Source: Apricaphanius iberus (taxonomy: Eukaryota > Chordata > Actinopteri > Cyprinodontiformes > Aphaniidae). Taken from it: a DNA stretch of 64,000 nt. Shown in pieces: positions 11,858 through 24,098 of this stretch. The notes beneath the pieces were generated by a model. That model had not been told where the DNA came from. It did not search any database and saw nothing but the letters and a program-made list of their open reading frames with translations. The first letter of the stretch is position 1; each line of letters opens with the position of its first letter. Made by a program: the position numbers and the translations under genes. The DNA is taken from positions 124,001-188,000 of the forward strand of contig JAPXFQ010001341.1 in assembly GCA_028564705.1 (NCBI GenBank), given 5' to 3'.

Positions 11858-12755
11858 CGATACTACTACTGTTAACAATACTCCTTATCGATCTGGTACT
11901 TTATCGGTGTCCTTATCTGTACTTTTTTTTTGAAAGACTAAAACAAAAGGGGGAATAACAAATGATGAACTAAAACTGTTTAATTTTTTAATAATTGGAA
12001 CAGCAAAGCACATAAAATAAATAAGTAAAAAATAAGAAATTAATAACTTAATGAAAACACTATATAAACAAATTATTTTATAAATCAAAAACTAAAAATA
12101 CTATGTTGTCTATTTAAAAAAGTTTAAGGTATTCAAATAAAAAATATCAAACATAACTTCCCTATAAAACAATGCAAGAGCCGAAATGAAACATTTTTAA
12201 TGCTAAAGTGTATAGTGCAAAATAAGTCTTGAGAACATTGAGAACAATAATATAACGTCCACCCATCCATTTTTTGTACCGCTGCATTCTAATGCTGTAG
12301 CACACAGGCGGTCAAAAAACTCTCTTTGTTTTGGTGTATTTTAGAAAGGCGTTTGGTCAAATTACTCGTGTTCTGGCCTATGTTATGAAAGCTTTTATTG
12401 CAATTATGACAGCGTGCTTTGTCAGTTTCTATTTTTATAAAATGAAGCCAAAGTTTGTATCGTTTCTTTCGCTCTGCCATCGTGTCTTTTTAACTACTGG
12501 TAAGCGAAGCCTGTAGTGAGAGTGCTGCGAAGCAGTCGCTCCTCCCACCATCAGTTACTGCGGCGTGTGTTTGTTAAGGGTGAGCGGACGGCCAATACAG
12601 TGTTTGGTTTTCGTTTATATCTCCCACAAAAGATTAATACAAACTTAATTTTACCGTTAAGAGGGCCGATAAGGCTGAAGCTTATCGTCCAGGTGGACCG
12701 TCAGTATCAGCCACAGGGCTAATTTAATACCGGGTTTTGGGACCCATCCCTATTT
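11858..12755 (-). mobile_element. hAT element, deletion derivative
   Basis: It is inserted in the 29-bp minisatellite. The right terminus has 'gggacccatcccta', a hAT-like end, and the minus strand next to it encodes a BED-type zinc finger (12480-12289), the usual N-terminus of hAT transposases. The rest of the transposase is missing, replaced by AT-rich sequence. The left end lacks a matching inverted repeat, so it is probably truncated; the left limit is set by where the minisatellite stops. Confidence 0.65.
12289..12480 (-). pseudogene. hAT transposase BED zinc-finger fragment
   Basis: 63 aa beginning MAERKKRYKLWLHFIKIETD. It has the BED-finger layout: aromatic/basic start (WLHF), ARCHNC as the C-x2-C pair, then NTSNLTKRLSKIH. 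In BED fingers the first zinc histidine is usually at the position of R in 'TKRLSKIH' (KHL-type), so one ligand seems lost. DNA-binding role in transposition is known for the family; this copy is a fragment with no catalytic part. Confidence 0.75.
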
Positions 12756-12815
12756 GGCAGTGTCTGCTGGTTGATACTAACCGTAACCAACCCTACTAGT
12801 AGAAGCTAACCTTTA
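12756..12815. repeat. 29-bp minisatellite, segment 3
   Basis: About two units remain after the hAT element (…gatactaaccgtaacc…, …actagtagaagctaaccttt). They match segments 1 and 2, which proves the three pieces were once one array. Confidence 0.7.
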
Positions 12816-14589
12816 CCCAAGACAGAGGACTTAAAGTGGGAAATGCTGGAAATTATTTTGGAACACCACGAGTGAAGTAGGTCAGGTTAGTTATTTGTTT
12901 GAAGGCAGCATACCGGTATCATTGTTGTTACTCAGCTAAAGGTGAGATTATGTAAGACTAGGACTAGAACATGACTAAAACTAGTAATCCTAAAATTTTC
13001 CCCCATTCACTCCTGCAACAACCTGCAGCCTCCTGATACAGTGCGCATTGATTCAAACAAGAGTCATAAGCAAATTTATTGAAAAAAATGATTGAATGAG
13101 ACCTTTGATAAATTTGCCAATCACCAAAAAAACATTCTATCCAATCTGTCACATCTAGAGCTATTTTGGGCAAACATTTCTGTCTCTGGATGTGAAGCTG
13201 TAGTTACCCTTTACCTGGAAATGTCAACTGTTTGTTTTTCGCTCCATACTGTTCGCTTTACTGAAGACAAATTTAGGTTGACAACTTTAAAACAAAGAAT
13301 AATTGTGCTTATTTATTTTTTTTATAAATGTGCTATTTACAATTTTACATACTTTTTGGGACAACACCGGGCTCTTAGGAATGATACGCTCCACAAAGGA
13401 GGTTATACTTTTGCCAGAGTCTTATTTGTTTGTCTGTTAGTTGGCAGCATAACTCAAAAAGTTGTTAAACGTTTTTGATAACATCTTCTGGAAGTAATCA
13501 GAATTTGGGGATGATCCAAAAACTGCAATTACTGAAAAAGTTATTTAAATGAATGACTACTGAACTGATGATATCAGTGTGAATCCAGCTGCTAAAGGTA
13601 TGTTTTAATGAACAAGGAATCCAAAAAAGTTACACTTAGATCAAAACATTTGGGGGCAGTGCTGGTGGAAACTAAAGAGGGGTTTTCTTGTTTGCTAGGT
13701 ATCACTATAAAACTCACTACTGAAAAAGTTAAAGACAGATTTATATTATTATTATATTATCAGCAAATGTCCAAAGTGGGACCACGAACAAGTAGTTAGA
13801 TTTTAAGAGTGATATGCAATTTTTTCAACCGTCTCTGACAGAAAGTAGCTGAAGTTGCCCCAAAAAGTTGCTAGATGAGTTTGCCCCGTCACAGGAGCGT
13901 CATGTCGCAGCACTTTTCTAAATATACGCGGCAGTCCTATTTTCTTCGCGCTACGCCTGTGAAACGTGTAATTTTCGACATTTTGGATAGGGGAAGACAG
14001 GAAGTCAGATGGCTCGGCATCCGGAAATTTTCAAAATAAAACAAAGGTGCTTCTTTCCCGTAGCTTTACTTTACTACCTGTACGGCCCGTGAGAAGTCAG
14101 TAGGTCGCGGGAGGGTCTACACTACTTCGGATCGCCAGTAACATTATTCTTTTGCACTTCGAGGGATTTTATATATTCCCTGACATAACATAAACTTATT
14201 GGCGAATGTAACACAGACAGAACATAAAACACATTCCTTTTGGAGCCATGTTGTCGTCGTTTTTCCTGCTTGTTTTTGCGTTTACTGTCGAAACCACGCG
14301 TGATTTTGCTGATATCGCATGATTTTAGGCTCTCTCTGTGACAGCCGCTTCCATGCTGCTACGTGCAGCAACTTTCGTCCATTTGAGCTGTTTGACGACC
14401 GGCAGCAACGGGCGGTCTGAACGTACCATAAGACTTTATAACCATCACTGTTCCCAACAAACTGAATGAGTTCCTCACATCCCTACTGTTGCACAGTTAA
14501 GTAATTTCTTGTAATTAGGAAAAATGTTTAGGTATAAAGCATCTGTTGTACATTTTTAATTATCTAACTCAGTTTCTTTGAATCTGAGT
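12816..14589. other. Non-coding stretch with probable old repeats
   Basis: 13390-13500 contains 'aggaggttatacttttg' and 'aactcaaaaagttgtt', which look like a dispersed teleost repeat. 13840-14450 is GC-richer and may be another non-autonomous element. No exon is recognised; the 128-aa frame at 13092-13478 has no domain. Confidence 0.35.
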
Positions 14590-14712
14590 GTGCTGTCACT
14601 GATTTGTCACTTATTCTTACTTTACTGTATTTTCCCCTTGCTGAGTTTGCTGCTGGTACACATGAATTTCCCCAACTCAGGGTAATAAATGTTTCTATTC
14701 TATTCTATTCAT
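14590..14712 (+). repeat. LINE 3' tail
   Basis: The piece 'cacatgaatttcccc', then 'gggtaataaatg' and the (TTCTA)n run at 14693-14710, is typical of the 3' end of teleost L2/RTE-like LINEs. Upstream coding sequence is missing. Confidence 0.5.
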
Positions 14713-15289
14713 TAGATAGACCTTAATTTGGTATCTTACATTAAAAAGTGTCTCAGTTTCAGAGAATTCCTGTTTTGTTTTTTTAAAGTACTCTCACTTT
14801 TATTTGTTCTCCTCATTAAATTATCAGTGAGTCAGGTCTTGATAGGTGCTCCACTGTGAACACTTTTAATTAACTGTTCCAACGTTTCCATATGCATGTG
14901 CTAAAAAGACGAGAGCACGCTCTGTAACTCTGCTAATGTTAAGATTTCCCAGGTGCGCACACCTTAATCTCTTTCTGATGTACCTTTAATACTTTGCTGA
15001 GCACAGAATGTTAATTTGAAATTAAAGCTTTTAACGACAGTTTCCTAAAAAGATGTCACTAGTATTTGTTTGCGATCTTAATCTTGGAATATTTTTGCTG
15101 TATTTTCTAATTAAGATATTTTTATTCCAACTTGGCGGGACCTCTGTGGTACGAGATCTCGTCTGCAGTGGAAATAGGTCAGAACAATCTCAGTTTGAAG
15201 TATCAGGGAGTACAGCAAAAGTTATTTAGATATTTTAAAGCTCTTTGTGAAAAAGTAAATGCATCAAATTCTGTAGAGTGTGGATCCAC

Positions 15290-15775
15290 CTTCAGCAGCA
15301 ACCCGTCAGACAGATGGCCTCATATGTGCCTTGTGAATATTTGCAAATCAAGCCCGACTCATCACCCCTCCACCACTTTGTTTCACGGCTGGTATGAGGT
15401 GTTTGTCCTTGGTGTCGCCTTAACCAAAGGACATTTTTCAAGAATGGTCTGCAAACCTAAGTTATGCTACCATCACTTTTTTTAAAAAGACATTCACTTT
15501 CATCATATTGAGGCTTGTTGAGACTGAGATGCACCTCTGTTTTTTTTTTGGTAATTTATTTGAGTGTCTAAGTTGGTGAATTTGCTTTACTGTCTACACC
15601 TGCTGAGATTGACAGATTTCCCAAATATCTGTCTCTTATATTTGAACCTGTGGAATGATGGATTTAAACTTCAACAGGATAACCCTTCCCAGATTGATTG
15701 GACAGGATAAATTGATACTCTAATTAAACTGTTTACTTGTTTCCACGCAGGCATAGTGCTGGAATCGAATTACAT
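15290..15775 (-). pseudogene. Tc1-like transposon relic
   Basis: Minus-strand relic of a Tc1-like transposase gene. Plus-strand blocks 'caccactttgtttcacgg', 'ccaaaggacattttt', 'ctgcaaacctaag' and 'aacccttcccagattgatt' appear in the right order for a well-known teleost Tc1-like family. Many indels and stops; no terminal repeats seen. Confidence 0.65.
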
Positions 15776-15799
15776 GTTCCAGATAGGATAGAGCCTGGA

Positions 15800-16120
15800 T
15801 GATGGCGTTTAATAAACCAGGGAGATTTTTAACCAAGTCCAGAATATTTTGTGGGACAAACAATGTATGCTTGACAACATCGATTTGACACATTTGTCAT
15901 GATTGAGTTTAAAACCCAAACTCAATAAGTTGAAATGAATTGTGTTGCATTCAGAATTTGGAAAGCCATCTGCGTATAATAAAGAAAAATTAGGGGCATC
16001 AGGACTGATCCATGAGGTACACCACAGCCCAGCAAAGGTAAAAGGTAAAAGATTGTCCCGCAAAGCTTTCTACTTATCACTAAATAAGGTCGCAAGGTAG
16101 TTGGGGGGGGCAACAAAGCC
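15800..16120 (-). pseudogene. LINE reverse transcriptase fragment
   Basis: On the minus strand one frame reads CGVPHGSVLMPLIF, matching the RT motif GVPQGSVLGPLLF of L2/CR1-type LINEs. In the next frame SLLYADGF follows at once, probably the catalytic YADD box with the last D changed to G and the intervening residues deleted. Dead fragment. Confidence 0.6.
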
Positions 16121-16126
16121 TACATT

Positions 16127-17446
16127 TTAAAGGGGGCATGTGTCAATTCTACTTTTTTAGCCTTTAAATGTTGTGTGTTGTGCATTTAGAGTCTGTAGGA
16201 ATGCAAAAAAAAAGCATAAATTAGTCACCCCAGGTGTGGAGATATTTTAGAAAAGCTGTTTGGGTTATATTTTTAAGTCGTTCAGTTTTCTCTATTATCT
16301 ATTTCCTTGTTTTGTTTTTCTATTACGTCACAGTACTTGCACAGAAACTGCTAAACAAGATCATGGACTTCTAGCTAAACACTGCATAAATCCTCCATCT
16401 TTATTTCTCGCTGCAATTTTGTAGTCTAAATTCAGGAATGCCGAAGCCACAAGCAGAACAGTTACAATGTTTGCTTGTTGGATTATTAACCCACATGATT
16501 TTTTTACACCGTCGTCCTGCATCAGAACCTCTGCTAAGTGCCTGGTTAAGTGTTATTTTCCACAGTAATGGACCTACATTTGTGGGGAAAGTACTTTTTG
16601 TTTGTGGGAAGGTTGAGAGCTTCAGTAACCAACGCCAGCATTGAGAAGGACTGGCTAAAAGTCTTTAATAGTATGATGCTAACACATTCAATGATGTTAG
16701 CCTGACGCTAGCTGTAGCACATTTGGTAGCTACCTTGGTTATATGTGGAACATCTATTGTGAATCAGCGCTATATAAATAAACCTAATAGAATTAAAGAT
16801 CTATTCATCTCATTAAAGTAGCGTTACTAAAATTACGTGGTATCTGACAAGTAGTTTGTGTTACAGTGTTGATTGGTAATTTTAGCAGGACTACCACATG
16901 TGTTACTGTAAAATTGCTAACGTTTTTCTTTGGTGTTTTTCATGTTGTGTATTTGCTTGAACACATTACCGTCATTATTTAGTATAATCTTTTTCTCTAT
17001 ATTTAAAGAAAATCCTAATTTGTATAGCTTTTAAATTGCACAGTATTTTTGTGTTAGTGATGGTGTTTCAGATGCATTGCTAAACACAGGAAATTACTAT
17101 ATTTATAATGAGGTTTTGGGCCATTAAGCTATCGTCTTATGTATAGTTAGTGGGTATGTTAGGTAAAAATTTGCTGCTAGATCGTGTCTCTACCAAACTA
17201 CAAAAATGGTGGAAGGTTCTGGGACCCAAAGGGGGGTAGGGTACGCATCGCCTCCAATTGATTTAAAGAGATTGCACAAAAACGACTTATTATCTAGACT
17301 CCTCAAAGCAGGGGTGGAAGATGAGCCTGTAGAGCTTGAATGATGAGGAAATCAGACCTAAGAAATTGCAGTAACACTCTATTTAGACCACAACTGAATG
17401 ATTTAGGTGTAAAAAATAAGAATTCAAAAGCATGACATGGCCACTT
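16127..17446. mobile_element. Putative TTAA-type DNA transposon
   Basis: Left end 'ttaaagggggcatgtgtca' and, reversed, right end 'taaagtggccatgtcatgc' form approximate inverted repeats. The left end is preceded by a TTAA-like site, resembling a common teleost non-autonomous element. A LINE-like tail ('agcgctatataaataaac', about 16768) appears to lie within it. No transposase seen. Confidence 0.45.
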
Positions 17447-18337
17447 TATTGCGGTTCTTTATGCGAAAGTTGTATGGGACCCAAGAGCTAAAAAAGTGAG
17501 TTTTGCAGCTTAGTTTCTGGGCTTAATAGAGAAAAAGAATGACCAACATTAAATAAACTTCACCAGTAGTGCAGCACATGTTCTCCTACTTCCTTTCAAT
17601 GAACTGACTGGATGAGGAGCAGATTTGGGTCTCAGAGCTGCAGAGGGATTGTCTGCGTTGCTCCACTGGGTGTTTAGTTTCTCCATAAGACAACAGGTCA
17701 GTTCTCCTCACCCATGTCTTCACTCTTTCATTTCCCTGGGAAATTAATGCGGCTTGCATTTTTTTTTTCTCCCTTGCCTTCTGTCGGTTCAGATGGGTCT
17801 CATTTTTTGTCGTTTGTCAGCTTCCCTGCCCTCTTTGCTTTTCTTTTTGTCATATCCTCTTTTCATTTCCTCTCAAGTCGTTCTCTCTTCATCCAGAAAT
17901 GTCTGCCTCAGGACATAATGTCAGTGTCTCCTGGATTCTGTGTTGTTTTTTTCTACTGTTCTCTCTGTATGAACCCTCTGATAGTTCTTGTTTTTAACAT
18001 TTGCTTATGAGTTTGGATTTCTTGTCTGTGTTTCTGCTCCCTTGTTAATATTCAGAGATGGGTGGACAGAAAAGACACAGAAAGAGAAAATGTTTACGAC
18101 ACTGAGCTGGTGTGTCTTTCGGAAAAGATCGCCTGCTTCACAGATGGAGGTTCTGCTGGGACTGCTGTAAACTCAGCTGCAGTGTAGAACAAAGCACAGG
18201 TCTGCTTAAGTTAAATCTTCATGTCTCAGTGACACACAATTAGATGTAACTTTTGTTAAGTTCTGCTTTGTTTTTTATCTTGAAGCAAAGTTGATTATTT
18301 TTCTATTTGGTTCAGGTTATTTTTTTCCATTTGCCGT
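17447..18337. other. Non-coding stretch without recognisable features
   Basis: T-rich pyrimidine runs (about 17750-17900) and short frames only. Nothing identifiable. Confidence 0.4.
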
Positions 18338-18480
18338 TTCACGGTGCACCCTGAACTTTTTCACATTTCATCACTTTTCAAACCAAAAAAATTACATTTA
18401 TTTCACTGGGATTGTATGTGCATAACAGTGAAGTGAAAATAGAATGACACATGGTTTTCGTTAAAAATACATTTATAAAA
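18338..18480. mobile_element. Tc1-like transposon terminal fragment
   Basis: 'aactttttcacatttcatc', 'attacatttatttcactggg' and 'gaatgacacatggttttcg' follow the end sequence of a common teleost Tc1-like transposon. The coding part is not adjacent. Confidence 0.55.
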
Positions 18481-18614
18481 ACTGTTATGCGTTCTCGTGT
18501 CTTAGAATACGTTGTTTATAGATACAGAGAGTGCGCCGCCCTTCATCTGAGGCTGCATGTTGCATCGCCATCTTTGAATACGTTAGCCGAAAGGGGTTAA
18601 ACTTGTTTGCTTTA

Positions 18615-19395
18615 TGATGCATTCAGACCAACCCCATGCATCAGCGTCAGTTGCGGCAAGATTGCATGTAAAGTCTATGGTAGAGTACATCAGAGGTCCG
18701 TCAAAGTCTCTGCGGTGCGTTTTGTACGTTGGCTCCGTCACCTTTACTTGCATTACATACGGCAACGCAAGCAACGCAGACATTCAGCAAGCTGAGCTTT
18801 TGACGGACCCAACGCAGTTAACGCAGTGCGGCAACCAATCAGAGCGTCTCACTGTAGTTATGTCACCATACACGTATCTTGAATGAAGCGTGGGTTCAGT
18901 GAAAACATTTTCATTTTCAACAAACGCAGATTTCAAAAATCAGAAATAATACTTACCGAAGTCAGATGGACAGGCGCTCCTAAAGAGGAACAGAAAACCT
19001 GTAGTTGGTGTCCTGATAGGAGATTTAAGCTGCGATGCGGCCCAGGAGGTCGTAAAATTGGGCGCGGGACAGACGGAAGTAGCACTGAAAGCGAACCTCA
19101 TCCATAAGCAGGTCCTGGAGCAAATGGTTAAACTCCCCAAACTCAGAATGCATCTGAATAATGGGCGCTGATGCACCCGATGTTGAAAATGTCTAGCTTT
19201 AACTAGCAAATAAAGCCAAGCCACTTTCTAGTTACGATCCACCATAGTTCAGAACGTGCGGCAACAGAGGAAGCCCCGCCCACATGCTCCTTTTTGCTCA
19301 GAAGCAGACTATGGAAGCCAAAAAGTACATGCGTCAAACTTCATCCGTTGAGTCCGATGCCTGACGCAGACAAACAATGCGGTGTGAACGCAGCA
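18615..19395 (-). mobile_element. PIF/Harbinger element, internally deleted (copy B)
   Basis: Ends are degenerate inverted repeats: left 'tgatgcattcagacc', right reversed 'tgctgcgttcacacc'. Flanking triplets are tta and taa, a decayed 3-bp Harbinger target site. Internal sequence is shared with the MITE at 11274-11709 and the copy at 60937-61422. It encodes a readable transposase N-terminal fragment on the minus strand. About 780 bp is far shorter than an autonomous element, so the catalytic domain is deleted. Confidence 0.8.
19025..19168 (-). pseudogene. Harbinger transposase N-terminal fragment
   Basis: 47 codons ending in TAA. Pieces such as FGEFNHLLQDLLMDEVRF and YFRLSRAQFYDLLGRI follow the 'dpe-rF…yFRmsr-qFd-LL' pattern of the region just before the DDE nuclease in HARBI1-like transposases. 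The stop falls where the next part of the protein should begin. The copy at 61052-61195 encodes the same block with few changes. Function is lost. Confidence 0.75.
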
Positions 19396-19424
19396 TAACT
19401 CAGACAATTTACTCCGCTGCTTCC

Positions 19425-20817
19425 ATAGTAGTAGTGATGTGTTATAACGGCGAGAAGCCAGCAAGGGGCAAACTCCACCCGCAGAATGTGAAGCCAACCA
19501 GGAAGTGGCAAAAATTGAAGTTCAGCCCTCATCCACTAGGGGGAAGCTCCAAAACAGGAGCAAATTCCTATTGACATAGTTCAGGTTTACCATCATGACA
19601 ACTCTGAGGGGGGTGAATTTTTTTTCCAACTTCTCTGTTTATTTGTAATTTAATCTTGAAGTTATGAATTATGAAATTAATTAATAATAATTCCTTTTGA
19701 TTGACAGGTCTGTCTAGGCTAACAATGGTGGCTAACTGTAGCTAATGGTGGCTAACGGTAGCTAATAGCTTGCTCGATAGTCTGCTGTCCCCCTCTGCTT
19801 ACGGGGAAGCTCTTCACAGCCTGGGACTAACGTAAAGATTTCAGTCATTCGGTGTTTCTGAACTCCACTATCAGTTGCCTCTGCAGTTTTTATTCAGTTT
19901 TGGATGTTAATCTCCAATTATTGGACAAAGACGGCTTGCTTTGGTGTTGATTACGGTTACAGACCGTCCAAGAAGTATATGCTTTGGGGGGAGGCTTCAT
20001 ACCTGATGATGCTTCACCAGCTGTAGGAGGGTTCTGTCGAGTGGCCGAGAGGAATGTTGTTTCGGTTGGAGCTTTTATCTCTTTCTACACGCGAGTTGGA
20101 GCAGGTGATCGGTCGGGTAGCAGCAGAGCAGCAAAGTCGGCAGGACAGAGAAGCCGGGGCATCCAGAGCGGGAGACTGCTAGATCAGGCTGGAAGACTAC
20201 AGAGTTGGACTCTAGACAGACTGGATGATCGCTGGTCAGTACTGGTGTGAGGAAGATAGCTGGAGGCATGAATTAATGGATGTTTGAGATGTGAGTCAAA
20301 AGCCTTTCATTTTTTTTAGACGGTCTGAATTTTCATGATGACTTTTTTGCTGGATGTGTTGTTAAGATAAGCCGTCTATGTCCTCACCCTCCACCGATGG
20401 TAATGGAAATAACACCATATTAAGTAGTATTGACCTGACCCATTTGGGTCTTATTATATTGATCTGTTTTCTTTACTTGAGATGTTTCTGGGTCTAAAAT
20501 GATCGTTGTTGAAATACGGGGCTCTTAACCGTGGTCTTCTGGCTGAAACCGGCTGCAGCCTACGTTAGCTTCAGTTAGCTCCCGACTAGCTTCTGACTTG
20601 TAGCTACGTCGGCTCGGAGCGTTAACCCTCTGCCCCCAGCCTCACAGCGCCACTCTCAGCTCCACCTCTTTGGCCATTTTTGGAATTTCTGAGAGTGACG
20701 CGGACAAGATGGCGGTGGTGGGAACGGCCCAGTTGGCTTCATTTTTGCTCTTCAGAAACCTATGGGTGACGTCAACAAGGGTTTGTCTATTTATATATAC
20801 AGTCTATGAAAGCCAAA
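19425..20817. mobile_element. Putative DNA transposon ending in 'tatacagtctatg'
   Basis: The left region ('tgaagccaaccaggaagtgg', 'atccactaggggg', 'cctattgacatagttc') and the right end 'tatatatacagtctatga' match, from memory, the two ends of a frequent teleost non-autonomous element. The left inverted repeat itself is not visible, so the left limit is a guess. Confidence 0.4.
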
Positions 20818-20984
20818 CAACACTGCTCAGTTCTTTACATTCACTGAGTGCACCACTAGTTGGAGGTAATTCGTACACATGGGGGTTTTAAGAAAACAGT
20901 ATTTATGCCTGTGACGTTTGATTGTCATCTTCCAACATTGTTTCATATTTAAATAATTATTTTCATGAGCAAAAATGGTTTAAA

Positions 20985-21060
20985 ATGTGATTAATCTAGA
21001 TTAATTAAAAACAAACCCTCTAATTAATTAGATTAATTTTTTAATCGACTCCCACCTCTA
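20985..21060 (-). mobile_element. hAT-like terminal fragment
   Basis: Reversed, it starts 'tagaggtgggagtcgatta' and continues 'attaatctaattaatt', like the teleost hAT ends that begin with TAGGGGTGGGCGATTAATCG. Only one end is seen. Confidence 0.45.
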
Positions 21061-24000
21061 AAATATATATGCACATATATGCACACATCTAAAGCTAACT
21101 TTAATTTACACAAAGAAAGGAACACCAGCATTTTGTGTTTAATTAGTGGTTTACACACATTAATTACTTCACAATCGGCATTAATTCTGATAATTTTATA
21201 CTGTAATTTTTCTCCATGCAATGACTCTGCAGTTTGTCCATTGAGTCGAGGTTCAAACTCTCTGCGCTCACATAAGACTCCTCATGTTCCCAGTCTGCCG
21301 ACTGGGACCATCTCTGGCAGAATCATTAATGGGAGCTTCAGTCTTGTTACATATCTTGTAGTACAGACAGAAAACTGTAGAAACTGATGCTTTACTGCAC
21401 TCATAAAATCACTTAGAGGGCCGCACGAACCTTTCTCTGCTCGCATGGTTACAAATTAGAAACGAAGACGACGGACGTGTCGGATGAATAAGTCAGCAAT
21501 AACTAACGAGGTTGTTAACTCACTCCAGCTTTAAGCCATAAAAATCCAACTTCTCTGTCTGTGGCTCTTGCTTTTTCTTCAGTATGAAGGGCTTTGCTGT
21601 TTTTGTGGCTGTGCCAGTGAGGCTGCGAGACTTTGTCCTGGATATTAAGAAACAAATATGTCATCCTTGCAGCCTTAGGTGAGGTAGCTGAGTTGGTACT
21701 GTGTGTATTCTAAACTGTCCAGTGAAAGTATCATAGGTAACCGAATAAACTAAAACAACTGAAGGGTGCAATATCAAACTCCAGATGTCTAAGTGTTCAT
21801 GTAAACTTTTCTCTCTCTATGTATTATTGAAAAAACAACATAAAACACAGTAAACACTTTATTAAACCCCTCAGAAAGCAAGGTAATGTTCAACTCACCG
21901 TTCAAAGCCACATATCAGTGACAGAACGGAGCCACCTCGAACAAAAACCGTATTTTATGCCCACAAGGGTCCATGTTTCTCTCTGATGATGAACACAGTA
22001 AAGACTGAGTAGCAAGTTAACTTTACTGTGACACAAAAAGATGAAAGTCTGCATTGTTACAATTGTTCTTTCTATTATATATAAACACAGATATACATTT
22101 GGCTATAAAAAACTTGCACATACTTCTTTTATCCCTAATTTGATTAACTGTTAAGTTTACATATTTACACTTAATGGCTGAATTGTGAGTGCTTGGGACC
22201 AAAGTCAAATTTCTTGGTTTTGCACGATCGTAGCCGATAAATATTGGTTCTGAGAAACAAGGACACAGAAGCGGTCCTCAAATGGTAATTAACCAGGGTT
22301 TTTTGATTAGTTACAGAATGCCTTTAGTGGTGGCCCATCTAAGATGTTTTTGCAAGAAAATGACCTGCACTAAGGCATAAAACACGTCCCAAACCGAAGA
22401 GATGATTCAAAGCTACAACACTTCTTCGGAAACACTGATTAAAATCCCTCTAAAACCATCAGTCTATTTTGAAGAAAGGTAAACGGACTATAGAGGTGGG
22501 TTAGATCCTTTTGCACGGTCATAAACACTACAGTGTCCACGAGATTTATGTGGATCTGTCGACACAATCTGAAGAAGGCATAGTTAAACCCGGCCACCAT
22601 ACATCTGCATTCCAGTCTGGTCTCTTTTCCTGTCACCGAGTTTTATTTGCAGCATCTAGGGAAGTCAGAGTGGCGGATACCTGCATTATGTGTTCATTTA
22701 AAGTTCCCCACAGAAAGCCCTTCATATCAATCCCAATTTGGAGCCTGTTTGTCTCAGCCCGGTGCCAGTTAACGGCCCCTGAATGACACAGCGGAAAAGT
22801 GCATTACTGCGTTATCTGAGACATTGCAGGTATAATTTAGAGACTAATTCACTGCTGTGTCTAGAGATTTAGTGTTACGCAGGCTAAAAGAAGGTGTAGC
22901 GTCTACGGGCTCACGTACACGAAGAGGTCGACATGATAAACGTGAACTTTTTCCTCCTCTCGTACCAACTTCCAACATATTTCCATTTATCATTTCACAT
23001 CGCTCACAGTCTAAGCACTCTGTCTTTATTGGATGTATTTGTCTGTGACGGCAAAGACTCGGAGGGTTGTTGGTTGAAATATGAAGTCATAACAACATCT
23101 GCGCCCCTAGCTCCCTTCATGCAATTGCCAATGTCGAGATGACAAATCCTGACTAACAGGCGATGTATCTCTATAATTTTCCGTTTTCTCCGGTGCACAT
23201 GCTAACACGTGATTAACCGCACATGCAGTCACAGTGCAAAAGGGATGAATGGAAAGATTGAAGGCCTGAATTACGATCATATAATATTGTACAGAACGGA
23301 TACAGAGAAAATAACCTATGTTTCTGCTGCGAGTAACAAATATGACGACTTGAAATTCATATCCACACACTGTGGCTCATATCTTATAAGGTCTTATCCA
23401 ATCCTCTCTGTGCCTCTTTGTTTCATTCTCCCTCTGTCTCCCTATATCTGTGTCTTGGCCAGAGTTTTGTGTTTGTCTCCTTTGCGTCTCTTATTTCTTC
23501 CCTCCTCTGTGTCTTGGTCTGTTTAGGCAGAATGATGTCTTCATTCCGGGCTGCTGGTGTTTGTATTTCCCAATGCTTGTTGAGACTTTGTCCTTAAGGG
23601 TGAATCACATTTCAACTCTCGCCTCTATCACTTTGGCTCAATTCTGCTTCCCAGTGTAAAACTAAAACAGGAGTGTCCCTTTAACCTTTCAATTATTTTT
23701 TCCCCAGAGGTAGCGGTTAGAAGCCTCCTCTACAGCACTGCACACCTGTTGGCAGATGGGCATGGACGAACTCTGGGTGAGTCCCTTCGTTTGCCTCCTC
23801 CTGAACAATCAAATGCCACTTTTGCCCCTCGACTTGGCTCTGCTCAACTCAACACGGTTCAGGTTGTTTTCCGTTTGTCCCAGCAGGGAGACAAGGGGAC
23901 AGTGATAGCCATCTTCAGTGTTGCCATTTTCTTTCAAGTTTCAAAAACGCTCATCCACTGTTGTGACTTTTCACAAATGGCAGGAGGGTTTACTGTCTCT

Positions 24001-24098
24001 CTTGTTAAACATCAACTGACTCCATACTTGGAACGGCAGCAAAATAGGTACAGAAAAAAATGTGGTGGTGGTTTTAGTTAAAAAAATCTGGTAATAAT
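21061..24098. other. Non-coding stretch without recognisable genes
   Basis: About 3 kb of apparently single-copy intergenic DNA. Open frames up to 110 aa (for example 23749-24081) carry no recognisable domain or splice context. No transposon ends noticed. Confidence 0.4.

Noticed and set aside
13092..13478. 128-residue frame on the plus strand
   Set aside because: Contains dispersed-repeat sequence and no protein motif.
23749..24081. 110-residue frame considered as a gene upstream of fgf11
   Set aside because: No homology recognised, no splice or promoter context, and composition like the surrounding intergenic DNA.
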